From Channa striata (lineage: Eukaryota; Chordata; Actinopteri; Anabantiformes; Channidae), in the NCBI GenBank assembly GCA_033026295.1, contig CM065173.1, forward strand, positions 14,756,517-14,820,516: 64,000 nt of DNA, in the 5' to 3' direction. This document shows, piece by piece, positions 1-13,199 of this stretch. The notes beneath the pieces were generated by a model that saw only the letters and a program-made list of their open reading frames with translations, was not told the origin of the DNA and ran no database searches. Within the stretch, counting starts at the first letter, position 1; each line of letters starts with the position of its first letter. The translations under genes were made by a program, and so were the position numbers.

Positions 1-1044
1 GGCCACTATGATAAACCCATTATGATTTGAATAAAGCAGGGAAGCTGTAGGTAGAGGTAGGTACTGTTTTTAATATCTGTGCTGCATGACTGTATTACCT
101 CACTAAATCATACCAGGGCAAATCAAATATTCCTGGGGCTCTACTGTTTGTGTTAATTTGATTAAACAGATTTTAACATTTTTTTGAGACAATAATATAG
201 GACCCACTTTAAAGCCCTGATAATTATATTATGCTTTAGTAATTGATAAAATTACCAAAAACCAATGTCAATTCTTTATTATTGACAGCAGTCAATTTAT
301 TGTGTTAAGAAAAGTCCATCCCATCAATTGCTACAAACAAAAAAGGTTTCCCCACCAAGACCCCACAAAAAGGCACAGTTTCCGAATGCAGCTTTAGTTA
401 CTGTCATTTTATCTACCACTTATCAAGACACGTTGAGCTGTGCCAGAAGAGGGAGATCATTAATTTGGAACACTGACATTCGTGTTAAATGATGTTTTGT
501 TGTATCCGTGGGGTGCAGTAGGGAATGTACTTCGTGTGGCAGGTGGAGAGGTTTAAACTGACATGGTGTCATGGTGTCCTGTTATTATTAAGTCCATCCT
601 GGCCTGCTCCGTCATGTTTCGGTGTGCTGCCTACACTGCAGGTTACAAGAGCAGACTGCAGTGTCTCATTCAATAGGCTGGGAGGAGAATGGATGCAATC
701 TGCCATGCTCACAGGCCTGCAGGACTGATTCCAGGATCTTGAAGTACACAGAGAAAACCCCTCAAACCACTAATCTCAACAACGCCCACCTGAATAAAAT
801 ATTTGCATTCTCAAATTACATCTCGTAGCGCCATAAAAACTAACAGCTTCTATTTCAGTATGTAATTTTAAATAATTGTGAAAAGGTTGATATACTTCAA
901 CCTGCTGCGGAACCAACGTGCAGGTGTAAGGTCTCCACGGAACCATTTTACATCCGTGCCATTTTCTAGCTAGCCTTTCCTAGTAGGCAGTTGCACCTTT
1001 AATTGACTGTATGTTTGTTTGATGATTGGTGGAGGAAAGAGGAG
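1..1044. other. Upstream flank of scyl1, no gene recognised
   Basis: AT-rich sequence with only short open frames (for example 525-728 and 622-828, plus strand) that match no family I know and lack convincing splice context. The last few hundred bases should hold the scyl1 promoter and 5' UTR. I cannot place a TATA box or a transcription start with confidence. Confidence 0.4.
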
Positions 1045-4000
1045 ATGTGGTCCTTTTTTGCCAGGGATCCAGTTAAAGACTTTGCCTATGAAATTCTACC
1101 AGACACCCAAGAAAAGTCTGGAATATGGACTCTACATCGGGGGAAGCGCAAGGTAAAAGAGTCAGTCCATTAGCAATCGATCCTTCGGTAACTTAACGGT
1201 TAGCATTAGCGTTAGCAGCGTAGGCCTGCCTGTCAGCTGGTTAGCAAAGTTAGTGTCCGCCGGTTTGAGCGTTGAACGCAGTGGCCGGTGTTAAATCGGC
1301 GTGTTAACATGTCAGCTTTGTCGATGTGTCATTCGTCTCTCTTGCTGTCTAGATGTCAATGCGGGTTTAAAAATTCTGATTGCTGTGTGTTGCTAACAAA
1401 ACGAGCTCGGGATTTGTTTACTCCGACAGAAAGACACGTACTTGTCGCCACGTCACCTAGTTTTAGCCAAGTTAACAACTGTTATTGAAAATCTTTACAG
1501 GCTGATGCTTAATTAAACTAAGAGAGGTTTTGTTCGTCATCGCCGACAGCTCATCATTCAAGCCCCATTCTTAGTGATTATCGAAAAGAACTGAATGTAA
1601 GCTGTCTACCCTCATCACTACAGGGCCACATGAAAACCAACTAGCAACATCCGGTTTCCATCCACACTAAAACATGTTATTTGTTATTTTTACATGTGTT
1701 GTGTTAATAGCATTTTCTCGTAATTTAGGTTACAACTGCTTATTGCGTAGCGAAGCATTAAATGTTTATTACGGAAATACTATAATTGTCACATGTAATG
1801 GATGTGAGTGACTAATCGCAATCTGTTTCAATAGACCAATGGAGAGCCGGTGTCAGTATTTGTGTACGAAGTAACGCAGGGAACAGACCAGCAGACCCAG
1901 CTAGCCAAGGCTGCCTTCAAGCGTATGAAGACCCTTCGCCACCCTAACATTCTGGCCTACGTCGATGGATTAGAGGTATGGACTTTGATGAGAGGCGATC
2001 CACGCCCGTTGTCACCGACTGCCATCATTTACCATGTTTAGAGGGATATGTCCCTGAATACTGATTAGTGATCTTGTCTTGCCATGTACCTCTCATATTA
2101 TTAGTTGTCTCATTTTCACTTCTTCCATCTTTTTTTCTGCATGTTTACGTTCAGATAGAGGTGAGTGTGACCATGTCACTGTAACTGATTTCAGTATTTT
2201 TCAATAGCGCAATAATATTTGATTACTTAGCATGATATTCTAGATTACATACAGTAGCCGAACTTCCGGTCAAGTTGTGCTGCAATGGACTATTATGCAA
2301 GTGAAACATGAGCATCTATAACATGACCATAACTGTCTAGGCAAACTTGAAAGTAGACTGCTAACGAAACTATTAACTGCCTTCTCTAAGTTTGTTGGTT
2401 TCATATTCATAATTCTGACAATACTTATTACAGAGCATAAAAATGAGCACCAACTTAAAATTGACCCAGGTTATTAACATAGAGTGATTCTTTTATGATT
2501 GTACACACCTGAGTTGGCTTTCCCTTGATATACTTGGAGTACACTTGTCATAATTCAACTTTGATTGCCTTTTATTAGAAATCTAGTAAAAGGCTTTGCC
2601 GTACTATTTTTTTCTTGTATAAATTGAAAAATAACATCAGAGGTATAACCCAAATTTCCTAGACATCATAATCAAGACACACACATCTTCATTACCATGC
2701 AGTACAAAACACACATTATAAAGCAAAAGATATTATTGGCTAGTTTGTGTTATTAGCCCTTTCATTCAATGTCAGCAAGTACAGTGTTTTTAAAGTGACG
2801 CTGGTGTAATAAAACTGCCATCAAAATACTGTAATAACGATAATGTTGTAATACAGTAGTAGTAATTGTTAACATTACTTGTGGTTACTACAGACAGAGA
2901 AGAGCCTGTACCTTGTCACTGAGCAGGTGACACCCCTGTCTGTCCATCTGAAGACCCAGGCAGAGAAAGGTGGTGTCGGGGAACTTGAGATCTCATGGGG
3001 TCTGCACCAGATAGTGGTAAGGGCGGAACAGTCTATAACTTTGTACTTTCAGGGGGACCTATATTTTACCATAGCCCTCTCTAATTGTGTAACCGTTTAC
3101 TGTTCTTGTGGCGTTTACTGCCTCCTACAGAAAGCGCTAAGTTTCCTGGTCAATGACTGCCACCTTCTCCATAACAACTTGGGTGTGTGGGCTGTTTTTG
3201 TTGATCGAGCCGGAGAATGGAAACTGGGGTCACTCGACCATGTGGCCCCTGAGCAGGGTGACCCAAGTGGAGTCTTACTCCCTGCCCCAAAGGCTGTTTA
3301 CCCAGACATGGAGAAATATGATCCACCAGAGATGTCCAACAGCAGTGGAGAGAAATGGTGAGAGAGGGGTAAAAAGAAACAACACTGTTGACCCTGACAA
3401 GTACAATAAAATAAGTTGTTTGTTATATAGTAAGTAATAAAACACCAATAAGAATATTTGGAGAAAGTGCAGAAATAACAGGGTTTTATTTGAGCTTCAT
3501 AATAGGCCTATCTAAAAACAAAAAAAAAGGAATAGCGGTTGTGAGGTCTGTTGTGTTTTGTTTGTTGCAGGGGCGGGGAGGTGTGGCGGCTAGGCTGTCT
3601 GATTTGGGAAGTGTTCAATGGGCCGCTACCTCGCACTTCCTCTCTCCGTTCTCTGGGAAAGGTATGTCCACAGTAATCCCTTGCTTTCGGTGAATACAGC
3701 ACAGCTATCATTGATTCTATGATGCGTTTACCTCAAAACCTTCCAGATACATTATGTTGTTGTCATGGCTGTTGGAAAAAATGTTGTTCCTTGTGTTTGT
3801 TTTGATCTACTGCTAGTGTTCATCAGTTGCAAAAATATTGAATTATGGTACTATTATTATTATTATTGTTGTTGTTATAGGGAAGACATGCTAATGTGAA
3901 GAAGAGGCATTGTCAAATTGAACTTTCAAATAGCAAAATTAGTTTGTAACATGGAAACACATTGTTTATGTTTTCGTGCCTGCAGATTCCCAAGACCCTG

Positions 4001-7000
4001 GTCCCCCATTACTGTGAGCTGGTGGGTGCCAACCCTCGAGCTCGACCAAATCCAGCCCGCTTTCTCCAGAACTGTAGAACCCCTGGAGGATTTCTCAGCA
4101 ACAGTTTTGTAGAGAGCAACCTTTTCCTGGAGGAGATCCAGGTCCATAGACCTTTTGTTTAACAATTTTTTTGTGTGTGTTTAATGTGTAAAGAAAGGAA
4201 CTGCTTATGTTCTCATTGACTAGTGCCAAAATTTGCTCGCTTGTTGTAACAAAGGAATCTATACACTTCGATAACCCTAGCAAATTCTTCAAATATACCT
4301 GTTTCTGAGGAATGGATCTTAACTGTGCAAATGCAATATGCACTACCAGTTTAGGTTGTTATAAATAATGTTATAGTAACAGTAGAATTTTAATTTTAAC
4401 TCTTATAATGTTCCTCTCTAGATCAAGGAACCATCTGAGAAGCAGCAGTTCTTCCAGGATCTGAGTGATAATCTGGATTCTTTCCCTGAAGACTTCTGCA
4501 AACACAAGGTCCTGCCTCAATTGCTCACTGCTTTTGAGTTTGGCAATGCTGGAGCTGTTGTCCTCACACCACTTTTCAAGGTAAGTCTTTTCCTCACTCA
4601 CAAATCTTCACCTATCATAAACTGTCAGACAGTATTTTAGATCAGTTTCTCTGATTACCGTATTTTCCGGACCATAAGCCGCTACTTTTTTCCGACGTTT
4701 TGAACCATGCGGCTTTTACAGAGATGCGGCTTTTCTATGAATTTTTCTGCAGCCCTCAGATGGGCGCTGTAGATGGAAGTCAGTGCAAACAAAAAAACGC
4801 CAGTTTTTATTGTTAGCGCATGCAACCCAAGACGCACAACAGCAAAATACGGTAATATTTTTACACCCTCACCCCCTCATAATGGAAAACACGCGAAGAA
4901 ATTCCTATGATGCAGCTTTTAATTTGAAGCCATCGATCTGGCTATCCGTGAAGGAAATTGAGTGTGACAGTGGTTTCAATGCTCAGGAGGAAGATGAATA
5001 GCAATTTGTGGTTTCAGTGCACGGGAGAATGAAGCGACTTTAATAGTTGCGCAGTTGCGCTTTAACAGTGCGCAGGAAGAAAAAGTGACAGTGGTTTGGT
5101 GTTCAGTGGTTTCAGTTCGCAGGAGGAAGAAAAATAAAGCAACTTGATTTTAGTGCACAGGAGGAAGATTAATAAAACCATGACTTTTCTGTTTTGTGTG
5201 ATCAGCACTTTTACTGCCGTGTTACAGGCACCATTCAGGTTCAGGTGTATGAATAAAGACTTATGGTACAAAATCTTTTGTTGAGCGCAGCAACTCCTGC
5301 GTAATTAAGTGAAGAATAAGAGACGTCTTCTCCTTTGGCTATGGAACAAGCCGTTTATTGATAACAAGGAAGTTTTTGTCGGCTCTGTACATTCGACATG
5401 TGTTATACCAGCCACACATACACGTAAACGCACTCTTTATCGTAATGCCGGTAAAACAGCGCACAGAACATCCTCATGCCTACTGTGAACAATGAGTAGG
5501 AGCGCATACAACAGACATACAGATCTTAACATCTTTCTATGTAAATATTATTTCTCAGCCTGGATATTGGCGGCTTATAGTCCGATGCGGTTTATATGTG
5601 ACAAAATATATATTTCTTTTAAATTTTAGCGGGTGCGGCTTAAATTTAGGTGCGCTCTATAGTCCAGAATTTACGGTATTTGTTAAGTACAAATAACAAA
5701 ACCATATTCATACCAAAGACATCTGATGTTATATTTGTATTTATGTATTTACATCCTTACAGGCCCCATTTTTAGAGGAAGTTACTCTTCTACTGACATT
5801 TTAAGCATTCAGATCTTAATAATGTCTTTCTGTCTGCCAGGTGGGGAAGTTCCTTTCAGCTGAAGAGTACCAACAGAAAATCATCCCGGTTATTGTTAAA
5901 ATGTTTTCCTCCACAGACAGAGCAATGAGAATACGACTCCTGCAGCAGGTATGTGCGTCCTGGGAACTTTCTGCAGTGACTTAGATGTCATGTTAGTTAT
6001 GTTTCTAAATCCTTCAAAATTTCCCTCCACCATACATTAAGAAAACTTTACAGGAAATAAAAAACATCTTCAGAGCTGGAAATTATATCCCTGTCTACTT
6101 ATTTAAAATTGTTGCGACTGATTTACTGAATCAAATATTCTTTTTCTTTTTTCTGTTGTGTCTATTTATCTCAGATGGAGCAGTTTATTCAGTATCTGAA
6201 TGAGGCAGCAGTCAACTCCCAGATTTTCCCTCACGTTGTTCATGGCTTCACAGACACCAACCCTGCCATCAGGGAACAGACTGTTAAGGTAGTTTGCACT
6301 CTTGAACCTTGCCACTACCCAGGAGGTGTTATTACATACCGTATATCCTGTTTATTGGATGTTGCCATCCTACTGTAGCCGTAACAATTCTCTGTTTCTC
6401 CATCCTCCTCTTGCAGTCTATGTTGCTGTTGGCTCCCAAGTTGAATGAGACCAACCTCAACCAGGAACTAATGCGCCACTTTGCCCGGCTGCAGGCCAGA
6501 GATGAACAAGGCCCGATCCGTTGCAACACCACTGTCTGCTTGGGCAAGATTGCTTCCTACCTCAATGCTGGGGTAAGGGAGTCATACACACAATTCAATT
6601 AAAGCAAAAAGTTGTAGGAAATTTTGTAAGGAATTTTTTTGAGTGGACGAATTTGTTGTATCTTTATTTACAGACTCGACAACGAGTTCTGATTTCTGCC
6701 TTCTCACGAGCCACTAAAGACCCTTTCCCAGCTTCACGTTCTGCTGGAGTGCTGGGTTTCGCTGCTACACACAACTACTACAGTGTAACGGAGATTGCTG
6801 CACGCATCCTGCCCACCCTCTGTGCCATTACTGTTGACCCTGATAAAAGTGTCAGGGACCAGGTACGCACGACTAATCATGATTTCTTACTACATTGTCT
6901 TTGTCTGCCTTTTTTGATTTCTTACTTGACTGCAAAATGATTCCAGTGGGGAGAAGAACACAGATTCATGTCTCAATATTGGATATAGCTTTATCAAGAG

Positions 7001-10000
7001 CATTTAGATTAGATATTTATCATCCAGAAAATCCCCTTTACTTAAAGATAGTCGAAAGATACTGTGTGGACTCAAGCTAATCATTAGTTACACGTACCAA
7101 AGACGCTGAAAGAGAAGTTATTGTAAACACTAAACAATACAATTTCTTACAAAATCAGTATTGGAGAAAACTGCAGAGTACTACAGAATAATGTCAGATG
7201 CAACCATGGAACTCATTTTTGACCAAAGGTTTACCAATTTGTTAACAATTTATTAGATAGTAATTTAGTAAGGAAGATGCCCAGGATAGAGTGAAGTGGA
7301 AACGGATGATTCGCTGTGGCGACCCCTGATGGTAAAAGCCGAAAGAGTAGTAGTAGATAGTAATTTAGTAAGAACACATTAGCTCAAACAAACTACACTG
7401 GTTTGACTATTTCTTTAAAAAAATGACATGAGATTGTTGAGTGGCTTTGTTGTTGTTTAACCAACTATTTAAGACTTATGAATTAAGTCTTGTGTAATAT
7501 TCTTAAACGTCTTTAGTTTTGTTATTTAGTCGTCAATGTTGGCAAATGTTCTACTTGGCATGTGCTCTCCTGCCCTTTCTCCGCCAGGCATTCAAAGCCA
7601 TCAAGAGTTTTCTTACTAAGCTGGAGACTGTGTCAGAAGACCCCTCCAAGCTGGCTGACATTGGTATGTAATCAAGGTTTCAAAAGAAGAATGGGTTTAG
7701 CAGAATAAATGCTTCTGCGTTTTTTTAACACAAAAACACTTTCTCCTACAGAAAAGGATGTAGCGTCGTGTGCGCAGCCTGCAGGTGCCTCTTCCAGTTG
7801 GGCTGGCTGGGCTGTGACTGGCATGTCATCTATAACTTCAAAACTGATCCGTAACGCTCCAGGGACAGAAGGAGGTGCAGCAGCTGAGGGCATCGGGGCT
7901 GCCAACACCACCAGCTCTACAAGTGTTACTGATGCATCATCTGCAACGGGTAGGTTTGAAAGAAAATTTTATTTCATAGAAAAAACAATATTTTAAGTGT
8001 TCCCAATTTAATCTGAAATTTAAACCAAATTGTTAAATCCTCTAAAGTTATCTGTTCTGTTTCATTCCATTGCAGGCTCTGAAAATAAAACTCCACAATC
8101 CTCTCTGACTCCCCACCCTGCCTCTAATCGTCCCCATCAATCACAAACTCTTGAAGTGACAGACAGTGTTGATGAGTCAGTAGGAGAACGCTGGGATGAT
8201 GAAGAGGACTGGGGAAGTCTGGAGGTAGGATTACCGCAGTCTTGACTGGAAGAGAAAATCAAAAATAGAGTAAAAGATGTCAAAATCAAAAAATATTTGA
8301 GACATGTCTTTGTGTTTTGTGTTGCATTATGTTGATGCTTAATTGTGCATTCAAGTTTCACAGTTGTTGATTGTGCCTTCTTCTCAAGGAGCCAGGAAAA
8401 GGTCAACCTGAGACAGATGACTGGAACACAGACTGGTCAGGAATGGCTTCATCCAAAAAGAAGGCCAGTGACAAAGGAGTATGAGCCCTTTATTTCTATT
8501 ATATTGTAATATACACAGTACTAATATTTCTCCTTCTGATGCTAACAACACTACAAGTACATTGCTACTGAAAGTGATAATCACACAACTATATGATACT
8601 GTTACCTCCACTGGGGTATTGAATAGGCTGGTTACTGGGCTGAAATTTTCCCAGTATATTGTACCAGACCTTAGGTATCATATTAGAAGCAAGTGAAAAC
8701 AAATTATTTTATTTATTTATTTAACAGGTGGGGTTTTCTATACTCCTCCACGCATTATTTGATAATGTATTTACACTGTTTCAAGGTTAGACCTTCATTG
8801 GTCTAACTGATACTGATAAATTATTCCAAAAGTTGTTCATAATGAATAACAGCTGGAGGAGGTTTTGGTTCTTTCCTAGTCAGAGTATGAGACTTTAGAG
8901 TTTATGTATGTTCTAGTTGATATTCTCTATTTTTGGACCAGAAAATTCTTGGTACTTTCTTTGTCAGAAACTATAATCCAAAAATCTGCCCTGGAGTAGA
9001 ACTTATTCTATTGCATTTCTTCAGGAAGGCCAAAGCCCCTGAAAAATTAAAGAAATATGTCCCCTCAGCTCTAACTCACTTAAAACCCTATTATCTGTAT
9101 TTTTTTTAAGTATTTGATTTTTGTATCATGCAAAACAAAACAACCCTCTGTCCAGCCCCAAGAAAGAAATGCCGGGCGTTTTCTGACTGATCACGGGCGT
9201 TCAGCACTTATAGCCTCTACCAAAATGTTCCTGAACCTTTGGGAAATACCACCCCCCTGGATGAGACTTTTTTTAATGGGTCAGAACTAAATTTAGACCA
9301 TGCCTTCTCTCGTGAAAGCATAGTTAGAGGAAGTTGCACAAAAGGTGCTTGGTCTTGGAAAAAAAAAATCACTTTGGTTGAAACAGGGCTTATGTGAATA
9401 AATCTGTTCATCTTTTAATCAAGTTTCAATTTGTCTTTATTTCAATATTTATCCTCTTTGCAATACCTAGGCAGGCCGGTCATCCTCCTCCATGGAGGTA
9501 AAGAAGCAGAGCTCTGATTGGAGCAGCTCAGGCTGGGACGCTGATGACAGCTGGTCCAACGAGAAGGAAGGACAGGGTCAGAGCTCTGCAGGCGAGGAGG
9601 GCTGGGGCAACGACTGGGGGGAGGAAGAGACTGACACAACCTTGGTTAATAAGAGTCTCCCCCTGCCTGAAGGAGTGCGGTTAACCAGCGATTACAACTG
9701 GGATAGCAGTGGCACAGCAAAGGGGAACAGTCAAAATGATCTGTTTGCCAGTGTGTCGCAAAGAAACACAGCCAGCACTGCTGCATCCTCGGTGAGAATA
9801 GTCAGAGACAAAAAACAGAATCAAGAGATAAAGCTACAGACTACAGTGCTGATGAGCATTAAAATGAACAGTCAATAAAGTAATGGAACAAACCAAAACA
9901 AAGCAACAACAGATTAAAATCCTGCATTTATGTGGATTTGTTTACAGACTTAAACTGTTCTGTGCGCTGCCTAATGAAGCGTACCTGATCAAATCAATGT

Positions 10001-10654
10001 AACTGCCAATATTGGTTTACCTTCAAAATTATAAAATGGACATGAGTTGTGGAGACTTGAGATTTATCAAATGTAAATATAGAGGCTTTTACTTTATTAC
10101 GTTTTGCATGATCGAAACATCTTGCCTTCTCCTAATTATTAATAGATGTACAGGCCAAAATGAATCGAGAATGTAAGAAAATGAACAGTGTTGACTGCAG
10201 TCATTTGTGTGATGCTTTTCTCTTCATCAGGCTGGAGATGGCTGGGGTGCCGAGGCAACAGGAGACTGGGGAACTGAGGAGAGCTGGGAGTCAGTCGATG
10301 GAAGCCAGGGTAAGTCGCTCATCTGGCCTCCATCACTGAAATATTTTTTTTACTGATGAGTGAAAATAAATATTTTTTTACCAGATGCATATAATGCCTA
10401 GTCTGGCATTTGATAAAAATGTTTTAGTCTTAGTTCATTCATCTGGACAATTCTTGCTGATGACAATCACTTAATTACTGTATGTTTTGATTTGGCCTGT
10501 ATTTATTGTCATTATATATTGCTGCCCAGGTCTCAGCAAGGCTGAGCTGTCCAAAAAGAAACGGGAGGAAAGGAGGAAAGAACTGGAGGCAAAACGGGCA
10601 GAGCGCAAAGCTGCTAAGGGTCCTCTCAAACTTGGAGCTCGCAAGCTGGACTGA
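1045..10654 (+). CDS. scyl1: SCYL1, N-terminal kinase-like protein (18 coding exons, 869 aa)
   Basis: Coding exons: 1045-1152, 1835-1975, 2894-3016, 3131-3357, 3571-3661, 3986-4141, 4422-4580, 5841-5948, 6175-6288, 6417-6572, 6674-6862, 7588-7663, 7752-7949, 8076-8224, 8389-8478, 9471-9791, 10231-10309, 10530-10654. All junctions are GT-AG and in phase. The protein starts MWSFFARDPVKDF, as in human SCYL1. Residues about 14-310 are a protein-kinase fold without a normal active site: the HRD position reads HNN (LLHNNLG) and the DFG position is lost (KLGSLD). Residues about 330-560 are HEAT-type repeats (VLPQLLTAFEFGNAGAVVL). An acidic, Trp-rich tail (WDDEEDWGSLE) follows, then a basic helix and the end ARKLD. 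In mammals the C-terminal RKLD binds COPI, and SCYL1 acts in Golgi-to-ER traffic. Human SCYL1 is 808 aa; most of the extra length is in the tail. The donor after 4141 (GTCCAT) is weak. Confidence 0.97.
4656..5678. mobile_element. Pogo/Tigger-like non-autonomous DNA transposon in scyl1 intron 7
   Basis: The ends are imperfect inverted repeats: CCGTATTTTCCGGACCATA at 4658 and, read from the other strand, CCGTAAATTCTGGACTATA ending at 5676. Each end is flanked by TA (4656-4657 and 5677-5678), the target-site duplication of the Tc1/mariner/pogo superfamily. Inside, plus strand near 4885-4945, a short frame reads RRNSYDAAFNLKPSIW, which resembles the start of the DNA-binding domain of pogo/Tigger-type transposases. 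No DDE catalytic domain is present, so the element is an internally deleted copy of about 1 kb. Superfamily is inferred from TA, the ends and this stub. Confidence 0.7.
7254..7372 (+). mobile_element. 5'-truncated RTE LINE tail with perfect 19-bp target-site duplication (scyl1 intron 11)
   Basis: The 81-bp insert at 7273-7353 is the extreme 3' end of the RTE-type LINE found whole-ended at 16251-18443: it shares the stretch from GATGCCCAGGATAGAGTG through CGCTGTGGCGAC to the final GCCGAAAGA and TAG repeats. It is flanked by an exact 19-bp direct repeat (7254-7272 and 7354-7372, TAGATAGTAATTTAGTAAG). This is typical of target-primed reverse transcription that aborted early. The insertion has the same sense as scyl1. 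Confidence 0.85.
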
Positions 10655-12000
10655 TGGGGATGCAAACAGAAAGAGATGAAAGTGTGGGTGGAGAGGTAAA
10701 GCTGCTGTGACTGGATCCAGAGAGCAGCAGCTAGAGACATGACATTCCACAAGTAAAGGACCAGAGCGATGTGTGAAAAGTGCAGAAAATACTGTGAGGC
10801 AACTCTGTGGTTGAGCATGGGAAAATGCTACTTCTGCTCAGTAGATGGATCTCAGCTTTTAAAGAACTGAGAGATGGAGGAAAAAAGCAGAAACCAGTGC
10901 TTTGCTGAGGGCGGAAGTGTCAAAACCCAGGAAAAGACGTGACTGGAAAAGAAAACCCAGAGACATGAAGCAGCACCTCTTGCAGCAGACGCCTGAGTTG
11001 ATTAAATGATTCCCTCAACATACAGTTACAGTTGTAAAGACAATGTACATAAAATTTGCATGTTATGTTAAAATTACTTGAAGAAATTAATCTTTTTTTA
11101 ATGGAGAACTATATATAATAGAATTCCAAAATCAAATCTATTAATTTTTTTTTTAGTACAAACACTCACACAGTGGTTATGAATGTTTTAATTCAGTTGT
11201 CACAGATTTAAGATGCAAGATCAATCCGTGCATGCACTTCTGTATTTGTGTAGCCTAACAAAGGGCACCATAGCAAAACATTACACATGTGTTGAGTTCA
11301 CTTTGCACATACAACAAGGTATGAACTGAACTGGCCTGACATGTAACACATTTTACTGATTTCAGATCTGTATATGACAAACTTGCACTGCAGAAAAATA
11401 GTGGAGCAGCTCCGCCACGGAAAAACATTCATATAAAGTTGGAGATTTGGTTTCAAAGACAATTCAAAGTTTGTGTATTCACATGATTTTTTTTTACGCC
11501 TCCCATGATGTGTAGAAAATGAACCTTTATTTTGAAACCCTTTGAATTATTGTCACGTATTTATGCCTGCATGCGTCCAGCATATTTTACTAAAACCACT
11601 GGGAACCATTTGAGGAATTAAGTTTTAGTCATTGGAAGATAAGATCAGGTTAAAAGAGAAGCTTCTTAAGCTTTTTTGTTTGTGCCTTTGTTTGATTGCA
11701 GATTTGCTTAAAAAACCCCAGAACCTTTAAGAATGGACCTGAAATGTCTCTGATTACCAAATTCTGTGTTTTTATCAGACCTATCGGTGTGGCCCCATAT
11801 CCCCTGTCTGTGTTGTAATGTTTGGTGTTGGCTATCGTACAAAATGCTGAATAGATAGGTCGGCGGATACAATCAACAGTTGTGTCCTGGTGTAGGGTTG
11901 GCCTGGTCAGAAACTGTGCCACAATAGTCTGAAGAAGGCCGGTATTGTTTTACAGAAAATCCACATCCTGTAGCATGTGAGCTAGTCTAAAATAAAAATA
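10655..12000 (+). other. scyl1: Probable scyl1 3' UTR
   Basis: AT-rich, without long open frames, following the scyl1 stop codon. The best poly(A) signal candidate is AATAAA at 11991-11996. The real 3' end could be earlier; this extent is inferred from the signal alone. Confidence 0.45.
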
Positions 12001-12169
12001 ACAAATATAACTTAAGTTTCTTTTATACATTAAAAGGCTGTGCTTGTTTCATGTCGTCTTCTTCATGTCATCTGAATGTCTTCAAACGTGAAGTAAATGT
12101 ACTGAGCTGTCTGAACCTGCAGAGCGGTTATTTGCTGCTCTGTCAGCTGTTACCACCGTGTGTTGTGCA

Positions 12170-12215
12170 AACGCAGACGCTTTTATCCAAAGCGACTTAC
12201 AGAGTAATTTGTCAC
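12170..12215 (+). repeat. Fragment of a widespread fish interspersed repeat
   Basis: Contains GACGCTTTTATCCAAAGCGA followed by CTTACA, a motif seen very often in teleost interspersed repeats. A longer, more diverged relative is at about 47775-47935 (GCGCTTTTATCCAATGCAAG). Family name not assigned. Confidence 0.5.
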
Positions 12216-12625
12216 ACACATACACACGTGAAGATTAGAATCCTGCTTCTACCATGGAGACTTGCCAAAAATGCTATATGTAATTTAGACAAACGACTAC
12301 ATTCCGTCTAAATTGTTATCAAATTGAGTTCACTATGATTACTACTATGAAAAGAATCTCTGCTTTAGCGCTTTAGCTAACACATCGGAGAAGTGTTTTA
12401 GTTTTTTTAAGAATGTGTGATTTTTTTAATGTTATTATTCCACAAATGTGTTCAAAATTATACATGGGGGCTGCTTGAAATTAGTTTTAAGCAAAACAAT
12501 AAGAATTTTTAAATAATAAAATTTTATACACTTTGACATACACTTAGTTACCTCTATTGTGGTGTAATTGGTAGACCACTTTTCACGTTGGAAACTTGTA
12601 ATATTATTTTTATTTGGCCTCTCAA

Positions 12626-12661
12626 ATTTACCACAGCTGCCTCCCCCCAGCTGTGGTAAAT
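12626..12661. repeat. Perfect 13-bp inverted repeat with a C-rich 10-nt loop
   Basis: Left arm 12626-12638 (ATTTACCACAGCT), right arm 12649-12661 (AGCTGTGGTAAAT), loop GCCTCCCCCC. The arms are exact reverse complements. It could form a cruciform or hairpin, or be the core of a decayed transposon. No gene context explains it. Confidence 0.75.
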
Positions 12662-13199
12662 GTGTCGCGGCTGCTCACTGTTTGCTTTACCTGAAGAAGA
12701 GGCATCATTTCCTCCAAGGCAGCAGTGACTGCTGGTTGGTTAAATTTTACTCTGTTCCATGTCCAGTAGGTGCAGTCCACTGAGAGAGGTCACTCTGCTG
12801 ACAGCTACATAAGACGTGCTTCAGTGAGACTACTGCTGATGTTGTGGTCGAACCTTGTGGATTGAACAAGCAAAGGCCATCTTAATGGGAAACTGTCTGC
12901 ATACGTCTCCTTTCTGTTTCAGGCTTTCCGCAGCTCTCTCTATGTACACTCGGTCGTCAGTGCCTCTTCGTGCTCTATTAGGACAATGTTTTGTCGTCCT
13001 TCTTCAAGCAAATCATGGTGACGTGCAGAGCCAGTTTGTTCCAAGGTCTCTACTCTCACTAAGGTGGCAAATGAACTATTCCCTAATCCCTGAGAAGTAT
13101 CCAGATTTCTGGTTAGCAACAACAGATGGAATTAGAATTATGTATTCAGTTTGAGTTCAAGTATATGATCAATTAAAGACAGACAAAGGCTTCTTTTGA

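Noticed and set aside
12855..13154. Possible gene or transposon coding piece (99 codons plus, 60 codons minus)
   Set aside because: No domain or splice structure identified; left as unassigned sequence.
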